Assembly: GCA_031378805.1 (NCBI GenBank)
Contig: JANNEO010000075.1
Span: forward strand, 23,894 to 87,893
DNA from: JADCCX01 sp031378805
Lineage (GTDB): Bacteria > Pseudomonadota > Alphaproteobacteria > Rhizobiales > Beijerinckiaceae
Direction of reading: 5' to 3'
DNA: 64,000 bases
Shown: positions 34,692 through 42,990 of the stretch, in pieces
Layout: every line of letters begins with the position of its first letter
Position numbering within the stretch: the stretch's first letter is position 1
Notes under the pieces: model-generated
The model's input: the letters and a program-made list of their open reading frames with translations, nothing else
Told to the model about the DNA's origin: nothing
Databases searched by the model: none
Position numbers and translations under genes: made by a program

Positions 34692-35768
34692 TCAGTCCTC
34701 GAGTGCGGGTTTTTCCGCCGGCTTCTCCGCGACAGCAACAACCGGCGTGCGGTGATAGGCCGTCAGCGTTTCCGATATCTTCGCCATCAGGTCATGGCGC
34801 ACCATGTCATATCCCATGTCGACAGCCGCCGCGAAGCCCAGCGCATCGGTGCCGCCGTGGCTCTTGATGACGATGCCATTGAGGCCAAGGAATACGCCGC
34901 CATTGGCGCGGCGCGGGTCCATCTTTTCCTTCAGCGCGGCAAAAGCGCGCCGCGCAAAGAGATAGCCGATCTTGCTCATGATGGAGCGGCTCATGGCGGC
35001 CTTGAGGTATTCGCCGATCTGCTTGGCGGTGCCTTCGGCTGTTTTCAGCGCGATGTTGCCGGAGAAGCCCTCGGTCACCACCACATCAACCGTACCTTTG
35101 CCAATATCGTCGCCTTCGACAAAACCGGCATAGGTGAGGCCAGGCACAGGCGTCTCGCGCATGATCTTGCCAGCCGCCTTCACCTCCTCGACGCCCTTGA
35201 TCTCTTCCACGCCGACATTGAGCAGGCCAACCGAAGGGCTTTCGATGTCGAAGACGATGCGGGCCATGGCGGATCCCATGACCGCGATATCGATGAGGCG
35301 CTGTGCATCCGCACCGATGGATGCACCCACGTCGAGCACCACGGACTCACCACGGATCGTCGGCCACAGGCCAGCGATGGCAGGGCGATCGATGCTCGCC
35401 ATGGTGCGGAGGCAGAAGGTCGCCATTGCCATCAGCGCCCCGGTGTTGCCGGCGGAGACGCAGACATCAGCCTCGCCCTTCTTCACGGCCTCGATGGAAA
35501 GCCACATGGACGATTTCCAGCGGCCCTTGCGCAGGGCAACGCTCGGCTTGTCATCCATCAGCACCACAATGTCGCAATGGTGGAAGGTGGAGCTGGCCTT
35601 GAGCTTGGGATACTTGTTGAGCACGGGCATCACGACCTGCTCCTGGCCGTAGATGACGAAATGCGCGTCGGGATGGCGTTCAAGTGCCGCGGCGGCGCCA
35701 GGAATGATCACCGAAGGGCCATGGTCGCCCCCCATGGCATCAATCGAAATACGAACGTTCTTGGCCAT
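34692..35768 (-). CDS. plsX: Phosphate acyltransferase
   Basis: The protein has 358 residues. Signatures are RISIDAMGGDHGPSVIIPGA, DVCVSAGNTGALMAMATFCL, GTVDVVVTEGFSGNIALKTA and LLGLNGIVIKSHGGTDALGF-like sequence near the C-terminus. It makes acyl-phosphate from acyl-ACP for phosphatidic acid synthesis (PlsX/PlsY pathway). The start at 35768 begins MAKNVRISIDAMGGD. It precedes fabH and follows the DUF177 gene on the same strand after 127 bases. Confidence 0.97.
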   Translation of the reverse strand: MAKNVRISIDAMGGDHGPSVIIPGAAAALERHPDAHFVIYGQEQVVMPVLNKYPKLKASSTFHHCDIVVLMDDKPSVALRKGRWKSSMWLSIEAVKKGEADVCVSAGNTGALMAMATFCLRTMASIDRPAIAGLWPTIRGESVVLDVGASIGADAQRLIDIAVMGSAMARIVFDIESPSVGLLNVGVEEIKGVEEVKAAGKIMRETPVPGLTYAGFVEGDDIGKGTVDVVVTEGFSGNIALKTAEGTAKQIGEYLKAAMSRSIMSKIGYLFARRAFAALKEKMDPRRANGGVFLGLNGIVIKSHGGTDALGFAAAVDMGYDMVRHDLMAKISETLTAYHRTPVVAVAEKPAEKPALED

Positions 35769-35895
35769 CGGGTGCGTCTGTCGCCTGTTGCCGGACCGGA
35801 ATGCCGAGCCTCACTCCGCTAGCCGATCCGCTATTTTCTTACAATGCCGCAGGTGCCTTTGCCATGGCTGCCAAACGCCTCTGCACCGATGCTTT

Positions 35896-36426
35896 TCAGG
35901 ACGCAGATGGCTTCTTCAAGGCCATCAGCGCAGCAAAGGGGCTTTCTGAGCGGTCATTGTCGCCCATGTCAGCGGATGTGATGCCCGGTTTGCGCGGATA
36001 GGGGTCCAGCCCCAGTGCCAGCGCTTCCACCGCGAGTGCGCCAAGATCGATCATGCCATCGCGCAGCGGCTCAGGCGGATCTTCGTCGTCCAGCGTACGC
36101 TCGACTTCCTTCTTGGGAGTGGACTCAATGCGCTCAGGCGGGGCGAAACGGGCCTCGATGGTTTCTTTGACAGCCGTCGGAAACGGCTCCAGCGACACAC
36201 CGCAGAGCTGTTGAACGCTGGCCGTCACCTCACCCGTCACGTGGAATGTGCTGCCGCGTGACGGCGTCACGGTCACAACCGCGTCCATCGACTCGACTTC
36301 CGGAATGCCGAGAAATGCCGCGATCGCCTCGCGCTGTGCGGCCGTCACGTGCAGAACGTTTGTCTGCCCGGTCCGGGGTATGGAGGCCGCCGGAATGGCA
36401 TGGGAAAAGGGCAATCCGTCCGTCAC
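35896..36426 (-). CDS. DUF177 (YceD) family protein
   Basis: The protein has 176 residues. The YceD/DUF177 pattern is visible in GSTFHVTGEVTASVQQLCGV followed by PFPTAVKETIEARFAPPERI and the acidic EPLRDGMIDLGALAVEALAL. In other bacteria YceD is linked to 23S rRNA accumulation and often lies near rpmF-plsX. Here rpmF is not adjacent. Its start overlaps the end of the chaperone gene by four bases. Confidence 0.9.
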   Translation of the reverse strand: MTDGLPFSHAIPAASIPRTGQTNVLHVTAAQREAIAAFLGIPEVESMDAVVTVTPSRGSTFHVTGEVTASVQQLCGVSLEPFPTAVKETIEARFAPPERIESTPKKEVERTLDDEDPPEPLRDGMIDLGALAVEALALGLDPYPRKPGITSADMGDNDRSESPFAALMALKKPSAS

Positions 36427-36977
36427 GATGCGCCTGCTTCCGCTCGATCAATCGCATCCATGAGAGCTCGACCCGACAGAAACTGCTCCAGATCGGTCTG
36501 ATCGATCATGCGGACGAGGCCCCGCACGTGCTGCGCCAGCGCAGTTGCAAGCACGGGCTCATCCGGTCGATCCAGCAGGTTGCGGGCCAGCGCCTGCTCC
36601 AGCGCATCGGCGGGGGCGTCTGGTGCCAACGCCGCTTCATAGGCTTCTGCCCGACCATAGAAGGCCTGCCCAAGCTTCTTGATCTTCTTGGGCACGGACA
36701 CATCCCCGATGCCGATTTCACGCAACGCAGCGTCGAGATCGGCGAAAAAGCGGTCAACCAGTTCCTGTGCCAGCGAAGCCGCCGGGGCAGGCAGCACACG
36801 CAGGCGGCGCAGAACGAGCACGATATGCAATGCGAGCGCGTCGAACCGCCCCATTACCGTGTCCGGCACGCCCATGACGCGGTAGATGCGCGGCAAGCGG
36901 GCTGCGGCCACGATGTCGCCATAGACCACGTCCACGGAGGGAACCTGTTTCGAGTGCGCGAAAAGACCAAACACCAT
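36423..36977 (-). CDS. Ubiquinol-cytochrome c chaperone (CBP3) family protein
   Basis: The protein has 184 residues beginning MVFGLFAHSKQ. Family stretches are YGDIVAAARLPRIYRVMGVP, DTVMGRFDALALHIVLVLRR and ELVDRFFADLDAALREIGIG. The mitochondrial relative Cbp3 helps assemble cytochrome b of the bc1 complex; in bacteria a similar role is assumed. It is the first gene of the DUF177-plsX-fabH direction and is divergent from bamE, about 150 bases away. Confidence 0.9.
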   Translation of the reverse strand: MVFGLFAHSKQVPSVDVVYGDIVAAARLPRIYRVMGVPDTVMGRFDALALHIVLVLRRLRVLPAPAASLAQELVDRFFADLDAALREIGIGDVSVPKKIKKLGQAFYGRAEAYEAALAPDAPADALEQALARNLLDRPDEPVLATALAQHVRGLVRMIDQTDLEQFLSGRALMDAIDRAEAGAS

Positions 36978-37124
36978 GTTCACACCGCTCCGTGCATTAA
37001 GGCAAACGGCTTGCCTGTTCGTTGAGGCCGCGCCAGTTGCGCGTTTCGCCGTCGCGGGCTACGAACCCCTTTCAGGCTGGCGTCATATAGGCGCTTCATT
37101 GCGGCTCTCATAGGTTTGCTTTTC

Positions 37125-37583
37125 ATGACCCTCACGAAATTTGCGCAACGCAGCGCCCTGGTGGCAGTTGTTGGCCTTTCGCTTGGCCTTGCTGCCTGCG
37201 AGGGCGAAGTCATCAGTCGGGGCTGGCAACAGGATGACCGGGCACTGGAGCAGATCAAGCCGGGTGCGTCGGCCGAACAGGTGCTTCTGGTGCTTGGTAC
37301 GCCTTCCACGGTCTCCACCGTCGGCAGCAAGACATATTACTACGTTTCGCAGCGTCTGGGCCGCCGTTTTGCCTTCATGAAGGAAAACCTGCAGGATCAG
37401 CGCGTGGTTGCGATCTATCTCGACCCGAAAAACAAGGTGACGCGCGTCGCCAATTTCGGCATCCAGGACGGACAGTTGTTCGATTTTGTCAGCCGCACCA
37501 CACCATCGGGCGGTGAAGACATCACCATTCTGAAGCAGCTGTTCCGTGCGTCCAATTTGCTGGCGCCACTCCCGCCAAGCTGA
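37125..37583 (+). CDS. bamE: Outer membrane protein assembly factor BamE
   Basis: This is a lipoprotein of 152 residues. The signal peptide ends in the lipobox LAAC, and the mature part shows the SmpA/OmlA fold: IKPGASAEQVLLVLGTPSTV, TYYYVSQRLGRRFAFMKENL and QDQRVVAIYLD. It is part of the BAM complex that inserts beta-barrel proteins into the outer membrane. The ATG at 37125 is favoured; another lies at 37116. The Rsm22-like gene follows after 9 bases. Confidence 0.93.
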   Translation: MTLTKFAQRSALVAVVGLSLGLAACEGEVISRGWQQDDRALEQIKPGASAEQVLLVLGTPSTVSTVGSKTYYYVSQRLGRRFAFMKENLQDQRVVAIYLDPKNKVTRVANFGIQDGQLFDFVSRTTPSGGEDITILKQLFRASNLLAPLPPS

Positions 37584-37592
37584 CCCTTTGAC

Positions 37593-38618
37593 ATGAGCCT
37601 GCTTCCGGGACCACTGCGTGCGGCGCTTCAAGCGCTGGCGCAAGGGCGCGGACGCAGCGATCTTGCCCGGCGTTCTGCGGCCATCACGGCGACGTATCAG
37701 GCCCGCCGCAATTCCAGTCAGTCACTGCTGACAGCTGACGATGCCTTGGCCTATGCCCTGGCGCGGATGCCCGCGACCTATGCTGCGACGAGGGAAGCCC
37801 TTCACCACCTGCTGGCCGCGCAGCCTGATTTTTCGCCGACCTCCCTGCTGGATATCGGCTGTGGCCCTGGAACCGCCAGTTTTGCGGCGCATGACGTGGT
37901 TGCAGGGCTTGCCGAATTCATATTGCTCGACCGAAATGGCCCATTCCTTGATCTTGCAAAGAGCCTAGTGGGCACGGTTCTTCCTGGAAAAGACGTTCGA
38001 TTTCTGGATCAGGATGTATCGCGCGGCATGACGGGCGATCCCTTTGATCTCGTGATTGGCAGCTACGTTCTGGCCGAGCTTGGGTCTGCGCAACAGGCTG
38101 CGCTGATCCCGGCGCTGTGGCAGGCAACGCGGCACGCGCTGGTGCTGGTCGAGCCTGGTACGCCCGATGGGTTCGCGCGATTGAGGATGGTTCGCAGTGC
38201 CTTGATCGGTTCAGGCGCACATGTCGCGGCACCCTGCACCCATGAAGCACTCTGCCCCATGGCGGGAGATCACTGGTGCAGATTCTTCGCCCGGGTCCAG
38301 CGCAGCCGCGACCACAGAATGCTCAAGGGCGGCGACAAGCCCTACGAAGATGAGCCCTATGCCTATCTCGTGCTGACGCGCCAGACGCCCCAGGCCAGGA
38401 TGAGCCATCGTGTTGTAGGCAGGCCAGTCGAAACCAAAGTCGAGGTGGCGGTGCCGGTTTGTGGGATTGAAGGACTTGAAACTCAGTCTGCGCCGCGCAG
38501 GAACAAGACATTGTTCAAGCACTACAAGAGGTTGGACTGGGGAGATGCGGTTCAGAGTCAAATGCAAGAGAGTCTGGCTGAACATGAGAAGGTGCCACTT
38601 CGGAGCGCAGATTCTTGA
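37593..38618 (+). CDS. Rsm22-like small ribosomal subunit methyltransferase family protein
   Basis: The protein has 341 residues. A SAM-binding core is seen (TSLLDIGCGPGTASFAAHDV, then DLVIGSYVLAELG), and an Rsm22-like region follows: LVLVEPGTPDGFARLRMVRS, APCTHEALCPMAGDHWCRFF with several Cys/His, and KGGDKPYEDEPYAYLVLTRQ. The family acts on or near the small ribosomal subunit (mitochondrial Rsm22/METTL17); the bacterial role is not established. It lies in one transcription unit with bamE. Confidence 0.9.
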   Translation: MSLLPGPLRAALQALAQGRGRSDLARRSAAITATYQARRNSSQSLLTADDALAYALARMPATYAATREALHHLLAAQPDFSPTSLLDIGCGPGTASFAAHDVVAGLAEFILLDRNGPFLDLAKSLVGTVLPGKDVRFLDQDVSRGMTGDPFDLVIGSYVLAELGSAQQAALIPALWQATRHALVLVEPGTPDGFARLRMVRSALIGSGAHVAAPCTHEALCPMAGDHWCRFFARVQRSRDHRMLKGGDKPYEDEPYAYLVLTRQTPQARMSHRVVGRPVETKVEVAVPVCGIEGLETQSAPRRNKTLFKHYKRLDWGDAVQSQMQESLAEHEKVPLRSADS

Positions 38619-38736
38619 CACCCGTGCGCTCTTCTGTCATCCGAGCTTCATGAGCAATCAGACAACACGCGCCCGACGACTGCCCGCGAGCCTTGCTGGC
38701 GCGTAACGTCTGTTCGCCTTTGCGAATGCCGTCATG

Positions 38737-38762
38737 ACCGCGCCTCACAAGCGCGGTTTTTT
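38737..38762 (+). terminator. Rho-independent terminator
   Basis: A 7-bp stem (ACCGCGC/GCGCGGT) with a CTCACAA loop is followed directly by a run of six T. It ends the bamE-Rsm22 transcript and lies about 45 bases before argC. Confidence 0.85.
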
Positions 38763-38805
38763 ATTGCTTGATGCAGATCGTTTCCAAACGTCCAGGAACT
38801 CTCCC

Positions 38806-39774
38806 ATGAACCAAATGCCATCATCCAGCGCGTTCAAGCTCAAGGGCAAGCTGCCATCGATTTTCATCGACGGCGAAGCGGGCACCACCGGCCTGCAAAT
38901 CCGCGAGCGCCTGGCAGCCTTGGGCAGCGTGACGGTGCTGAGCATCAATCCGGCGCAGCGCAAGGATGCGGGCGCGCGCAAAGCCATGATGGCAGCGGCG
39001 GACCTGATCATCCTGTGCCTGCATGATGATCACGCGCGGGAGGCCACGGCCATGGCTGCCGCGTTGGGACATGATTCGCCGCGCATTCTCGATGCGTCCA
39101 CAGCGCATCGTGTGGCGGAGGGCTGGACCTTTGGCTTTGCGGAGCTGGCAACGGGCCAGGCCCAAGCGATCAAGGCGGCGACGCGCGTTGCCAATCCCGG
39201 CTGCTATTCGACCGGCGCCATCGCATTGCTCCGGCCGCTGGTGGATGCTGGACTGATCCCCGCGGCATTTCCGCTGACCATCAACGCCGTGTCCGGCTAC
39301 TCTGGCGGAGGGCGGCAGATGATCGAAAACCACGAGGCCGGAACTTCCCCCGCTTTCGAGCTGTACGGGCTTGGTCTCGAGCACAAGCATGTACCGGAGA
39401 CAATGAAATATTCTGGCCTGACAACGCGTCCGATCTTCGTACCGTCCGTCGGCAATTTCCGTCAGGGAATGCTGGTGAGCGTGCCGCTGCATCTGGATGC
39501 CTTGTCGGGAAATACGTCCGGTACAGACCTATTGGCGGCGCTCTCCAAGCACTACGAGGGCGCTGAATTCGTGAAGGTCATCGATGCCGAGGCCATCAAG
39601 GCCGAGGGTGGCAAGCTTGAGGCGGAGAGCCTGAACGGCACAAACATCCTCGAAATACGCGTCTTTGCCAATGAGAGCAGGCGGCAGGCAGTGCTCGTCG
39701 CCAAACTCGACAATCTTGGAAAAGGCGCATCCGGTGCAGCCGTGCAGAACCTGAAGTTGATGCTGGGGGTGTGA
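38806..39774 (+). CDS. argC: N-acetyl-gamma-glutamyl-phosphate reductase (short type)
   Basis: The protein has 322 residues from MNQMPSSSAF. The N-terminal NAD(P)-binding motif is IFIDGEAGTTGLQIRERLA. The catalytic cysteine lies in RVANPGCYSTGAIALLRPL, and the catalytic His region is LEHKHVPETMKYSGL. It reduces N-acetyl-glutamyl phosphate to the semialdehyde in arginine synthesis. The length and motif order fit the short ArgC type common in alphaproteobacteria. Its stop codon overlaps the start of the next gene. Confidence 0.95.
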   Translation: MNQMPSSSAFKLKGKLPSIFIDGEAGTTGLQIRERLAALGSVTVLSINPAQRKDAGARKAMMAAADLIILCLHDDHAREATAMAAALGHDSPRILDASTAHRVAEGWTFGFAELATGQAQAIKAATRVANPGCYSTGAIALLRPLVDAGLIPAAFPLTINAVSGYSGGGRQMIENHEAGTSPAFELYGLGLEHKHVPETMKYSGLTTRPIFVPSVGNFRQGMLVSVPLHLDALSGNTSGTDLLAALSKHYEGAEFVKVIDAEAIKAEGGKLEAESLNGTNILEIRVFANESRRQAVLVAKLDNLGKGASGAAVQNLKLMLGV

Positions 39775-40157
39775 TGATGACTGCCAATGCAGAGATTGCC
39801 GCGATACGCGCCGCGACGCAGACCTATTTCGACGGTCTCTATGATGGAGATGCGGACAAGATCGCAACGGTGTTTCTGCCGAGTTCAGCGCTGACGCAGG
39901 TTTTCGACAACGAACTGAAGGTTGTGCCCCGCGATGAATGGCTGAACGCAGTCCGCAACCGCCCATCACCGCAAGCGCAAGGGCTTGTCCGCGATGACCA
40001 TGTTCTGGTGATCGATCTGATCGGGGACAACCTCGCGCTGGTGAAAGTCAAATGCCAAATGCCACCGCGGTTTTTCACGGATTTGCTGAGTTTCGTGAAG
40101 ATCGACGGCAAATGGGTCGTGGCGCAGAAGGTTTTCACGACCGAAATGCGGGGCTGA
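39774..40157 (+). CDS. NTF2-like (lumazine-binding type) protein
   Basis: The protein has 127 residues. The fold is that of SnoaL/NTF2-like proteins: AIRAATQTYFDGLYDGDADK, IATVFLPSSALTQVF, VLVIDLIGDNLALVKVKCQM and FTDLLSFVKIDGKWVVAQKV. Such domains bind small molecules or act as simple enzymes. The ATG at 39774 overlaps the argC stop (TGATG), so translation is coupled; the next codon is also ATG. No substrate is suggested by the neighbours. Confidence 0.82.
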   Translation: MMTANAEIAAIRAATQTYFDGLYDGDADKIATVFLPSSALTQVFDNELKVVPRDEWLNAVRNRPSPQAQGLVRDDHVLVIDLIGDNLALVKVKCQMPPRFFTDLLSFVKIDGKWVVAQKVFTTEMRG

Positions 40158-40159
40158 TA

Positions 40160-40290
40160 TCCTGCCCTTCCCCCATGCGGGAAGGTGTCATGCGACGCAT
40201 GACGGATGAGGGAGAACCACTGAGGTCGGCGGCTCTCCCTCATCAGCCCGCCATCCGGCGGACAGCTTCTCCCAAGGGAGAAGCAAGGCA
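40160..40290. repeat. Dispersed palindromic repeat, family A, copy 1
   Basis: The stretch holds CCTTCCCCCATGCGGGAAGG near its left end, then GACGGATGAGGGAGAACC, then CTCTCCCTCATCAGCCCG and CTTCTCCCAAGGGAGAAG. It can fold into a large hairpin. A second copy with the same order of words is at 62290-62425. Both lie just after a gene end, where they may act as transcription terminators. Confidence 0.8.
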
Positions 40291-40297
40291 ACTGGCA

Positions 40298-40993
40298 TCA
40301 CGCCTTCAGGCGCTCACCCACCACGCTCCAGTTCACCAGCGTGTCCAGCACGGCCTTGACGTGATCGGCCCGGCGATTCTGGTAATCGAGGTAATAGGCG
40401 TGCTCCCAGACATCGACGCCAAGCAGCGCGATATGATTCTTGGTGATCGGGTTGTCACCATTGGCGGTTGCCATCAGCACCAGTTTGCCTGCGGGATCCT
40501 GTGCCACCCAGCCCCAGCCCGAGCCGAAGATGGCGGTGCTGAGCGCGATGAGATCGGTCTTCATCTTGTCGAAACCGCCCAGATCACTGTCGATCTTCGC
40601 CTTCAAGGCTCCTGATGGCTCCTTCGCGCCGCCTGGCTTGAACTGCGACCAGTAGAGATCATGGTTGTAGGCCTGGCCTGCGTTGTTGAAGATCGCAGCA
40701 TCGGCGGGTACCAGCGATGATTGCTGCAAAATCTGCGCCACGGATGTCATGCCTTCGTAGCGGCGGCCGACGATCAAGCGGTTAACGTTGCCGTATTGCA
40801 CGCCGTGGTGGCGCACGAAATGCAACTCGACGGTCTGTGCGCCAATGGTGGGCGACAGTGCGGTGTATTCATAGGGCAGCGCGGGCTGCGGGAACTTTGG
40901 CGGCACTGCTGTCTGGGCACGCGCGATGGACGGCATGGCGAGAATGGTGGCTCCGCCCGCAAGGCCAAGCAGAAAACGGCGACGATCTGACAT
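40298..40993 (-). CDS. Fe/Mn superoxide dismutase with export signal
   Basis: The protein has 231 residues beginning MSDRRRFLLGLAGGATILAM, a twin-arginine signal peptide with cleavage near ARAQ. Metal ligands of the Fe/Mn family are all present: His in VELHFVRHHG, His in QAYNHDLYWSQ, and Asp plus His in LLGVDVWEHAYYLDY. It removes superoxide. Most family members are cytoplasmic, so the Tat signal points to periplasmic action and export after folding. It lies alone, upstream of repeat A and downstream of mobA. Confidence 0.93.
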   Translation of the reverse strand: MSDRRRFLLGLAGGATILAMPSIARAQTAVPPKFPQPALPYEYTALSPTIGAQTVELHFVRHHGVQYGNVNRLIVGRRYEGMTSVAQILQQSSLVPADAAIFNNAGQAYNHDLYWSQFKPGGAKEPSGALKAKIDSDLGGFDKMKTDLIALSTAIFGSGWGWVAQDPAGKLVLMATANGDNPITKNHIALLGVDVWEHAYYLDYQNRRADHVKAVLDTLVNWSVVGERLKA

Positions 40994-41062
40994 GACTATA
41001 TCCTCCCTTTTCCCGTCTATGCGGGATGATGATGATTTCCGGTGAGACTTTCTTCTCAATCG

Positions 41063-41674
41063 CTAGGCATCCCCATAGCGTGCCGCGATGCTTTCCGCGA
41101 GAGCCAAATCATCGGGCGTATTGGCGTTGAAAAACGGATCGAACGGCGTCACCGGCCAATCCACTCCGCTGACGGGATAGCGTGCCGTGAAGGCGTCGAT
41201 CTTGCGCAAGCCCTCCGCAGCCAGCGCCTTGCGCAGGTCATGCCGCAACGAAATGTCCCACAAAGCCACCGTAGGCTGGGCAAAGCCGCCAGAACGCGCG
41301 ATCGAGATGCGCGAATCGTGCAATTTCTGTATCGCCATCAGGCGTGGGCACAGATCGTGCGGCAGGAACGGGCAATCCGCCGCCACGGACAAGACCTGAT
41401 TGGCCGCGGTCATCTCCGCCGCGAAATCCATGGCAGCAAGAATGCCCGCCAATGGCCCGGGCAGGTCGGGAAGATCGTCGGGAACAACCGGCAGGTCAAA
41501 GTCGATGAAGCGTTCGGCATCACCATTGGCACTGATGATCAGGCGCTCGACCTGCGGGCCAATGCGGTTGATCACACGTGTCAGCATGAGCTGCCCGCCA
41601 ATACGCTTCAGGCCCTTGTCGCCACCGCCCATGCGCGTGGCACGACCGCCAGCGAGGATGACACCGAGGATCAT
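41063..41674 (-). CDS. mobA: Molybdenum cofactor guanylyltransferase
   Basis: The protein has 203 residues. The nucleotide-binding start MILGVILAGGRATRMGGGDK, the LSVAADCPFLPHDL motif and FDPFFNANTPDDLALAE are typical MobA. It adds GMP to molybdopterin to form the bis-MGD cofactor needed by formate dehydrogenase. Its ATG overlaps the stop of fdhD (ATGA), so the two are translated together and serve the FDH encoded 10 kb away. Confidence 0.95.
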   Translation of the reverse strand: MILGVILAGGRATRMGGGDKGLKRIGGQLMLTRVINRIGPQVERLIISANGDAERFIDFDLPVVPDDLPDLPGPLAGILAAMDFAAEMTAANQVLSVAADCPFLPHDLCPRLMAIQKLHDSRISIARSGGFAQPTVALWDISLRHDLRKALAAEGLRKIDAFTARYPVSGVDWPVTPFDPFFNANTPDDLALAESIAARYGDA

Positions 41675-42549
41675 TCCTCTGCTCCTTTTCGCCTGCTTTT
41701 CACAGATTCCTCCGCAATATAGCTCAAATCCTGATCGAAAAGAATCCGCTCCTGTCCAGCGAGCGCGACGAAGCGCTTGCCCTTGGCGCGGCCGATCAGT
41801 GTCATGCCGATCTGACGCGCCAGTTCCACACCCCATGCCGTGAATCCCGAGCGCGAGACAATGACGGGGATGCCCATGCGGGCCGTCTTGATCACCATCT
41901 CGGAGGTCAGGCGGCCGGTGGTGTAAAACATCTTGTCACCGCCCGTGATCTGGTGCCGGAACATCCATCCCGCCACTTTGTCCACGGCGTTGTGGCGTCC
42001 AACGTCCTCCATGTAGATCAGCGGCTGGTCTTCACGGCACAGCACGCAGCCGTGGATTGCGCCTGCCTCAAGATAGAGCGAGGGTGTCTGGTTGATGATG
42101 GATGTCAGGCGATACAGCCACGACGTGCGGAACGGCGTGTTGGGCAGTTTCACCTCGTTGATCTGCTCCATGAGATCGCCAAATGCCGTGCCTTGCGCAC
42201 AACCAGACGTAAGTGTCTTCTTGCGCAGCTTGTCCTCGAAATTCGTTTCGCGTTCCGTGCGCACCACGACGACCTCAAGGTCTTCGTCGTAGTCCACACC
42301 GGTGATCGCATCATCGGGCTTCAGCATGTTTTGGTTGAGCAGGTAACCGATGGCAAGCTCCTGCGGGTGATCGCCGATGGTCATCATGGTGACGATTTCT
42401 CGGGCGTTCAAATAGAGCGTCAGGGCACGCTCCACCGTGACACGGGTTGTCACGGGGGCTCCGGTGTGATCGACACCCGTGACTTCCTGGGTAAGGCGAG
42501 GGTCCGCTGGATCGGGCTGGACGAGATAGGAATTCCGTTTTTCAAGCAT
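41671..42549 (-). CDS. fdhD: Formate dehydrogenase accessory sulfurtransferase
   Basis: The protein has 292 residues from MLEKRNSYLVQPDP. Family stretches are LTLYLNAREIVTMMTIGDHP, ELAIGYLLNQNML, GCVLCREDQPLIYMEDVGRH, NAVDKVAGWMFRHQ, TTGRLTSEMVIKTARMGIPV and VSRSGFTAWGVELARQIGMT. FdhD moves sulfur from a cysteine desulfurase to the molybdenum cofactor. The active-site loop here is TLTSGCAQGTAF, with one cysteine, where E. coli FdhD has two. It is divergent from tusA, 43 bases apart. Confidence 0.95.
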   Translation of the reverse strand: MLEKRNSYLVQPDPADPRLTQEVTGVDHTGAPVTTRVTVERALTLYLNAREIVTMMTIGDHPQELAIGYLLNQNMLKPDDAITGVDYDEDLEVVVVRTERETNFEDKLRKKTLTSGCAQGTAFGDLMEQINEVKLPNTPFRTSWLYRLTSIINQTPSLYLEAGAIHGCVLCREDQPLIYMEDVGRHNAVDKVAGWMFRHQITGGDKMFYTTGRLTSEMVIKTARMGIPVIVSRSGFTAWGVELARQIGMTLIGRAKGKRFVALAGQERILFDQDLSYIAEESVKSRRKGAEE

Positions 42550-42592
42550 CGCCTTTATCTGAGGTGATCTGACATCTGAAAACAAGTGGGCA

Positions 42593-42820
42593 ATGAAGCA
42601 AACTCTCCTCGACCTGAAGGGCCTGAAATGCCCTCTGCCTGCGCTGAAAGCCCGAAAGGCTCTCAAATCCGTTGCTGTGGGCGATCTTTTGCAGGTCATC
42701 TGCACCGATCCGATGGCGGCGATCGATATTCCCAACCTCATCCGCGAAACGGGCGACGCGCTGGAGAGCCAGACAAGCGAAAACGGCGTGCTGACTTTCG
42801 TCATCCGGAAGGCCGGGTGA
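42593..42820 (+). CDS. TusA-family sulfur-carrier protein
   Basis: The protein has 75 residues with the TusA signature LDLKGLKCPLPALKARKAL (catalytic Cys13 in CPxP) and the two-strand part DLLQVICTDPMAAIDIPNLI. TusA proteins carry a persulfide for tRNA or molybdenum-cofactor sulfuration. It is divergent from fdhD, so it probably hands sulfur to FdhD for the formate dehydrogenase cofactor. That link is supported by work in E. coli and is an inference here. Confidence 0.92.
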   Translation: MKQTLLDLKGLKCPLPALKARKALKSVAVGDLLQVICTDPMAAIDIPNLIRETGDALESQTSENGVLTFVIRKAG

Positions 42821-42849
42821 TGGTGTGCAAACCAGCTCTTTTGCGGCAC

Positions 42850-42990
42850 CGCTTTGAGTCCTTCGAGGCTTTGGCAAACGCCAAAGCACCTCAGGATGAC
42901 AATCGTAGGGGATTGCAAGGTCCAAAGGTATCTCATGCTGAGGTGCGAGCGCATCGAGCCTCGAAGGACGCAAAACGCTTGTGCAAATAT
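42850..42990. repeat. Dispersed inverted-pair repeat, family B, copy 1
   Basis: Two ~40-base arms in inverted orientation are separated by about 40 bases. The left arm begins TCCTTCGAGG and contains the hairpin GCTTTGGC/GCCAAAGC; the right arm ends CCTCGAAGGACGC. The same two-arm layout occurs at 56940-57085. The right arm runs into the 5' end of the WD40-cytochrome gene. Confidence 0.8.

Noticed and set aside
42586..42978. A longer reading of the WD40-cytochrome gene starting near 42586
   Set aside because: It would cover the tusA gene and repeat B in another frame; the signal peptide lies further downstream.
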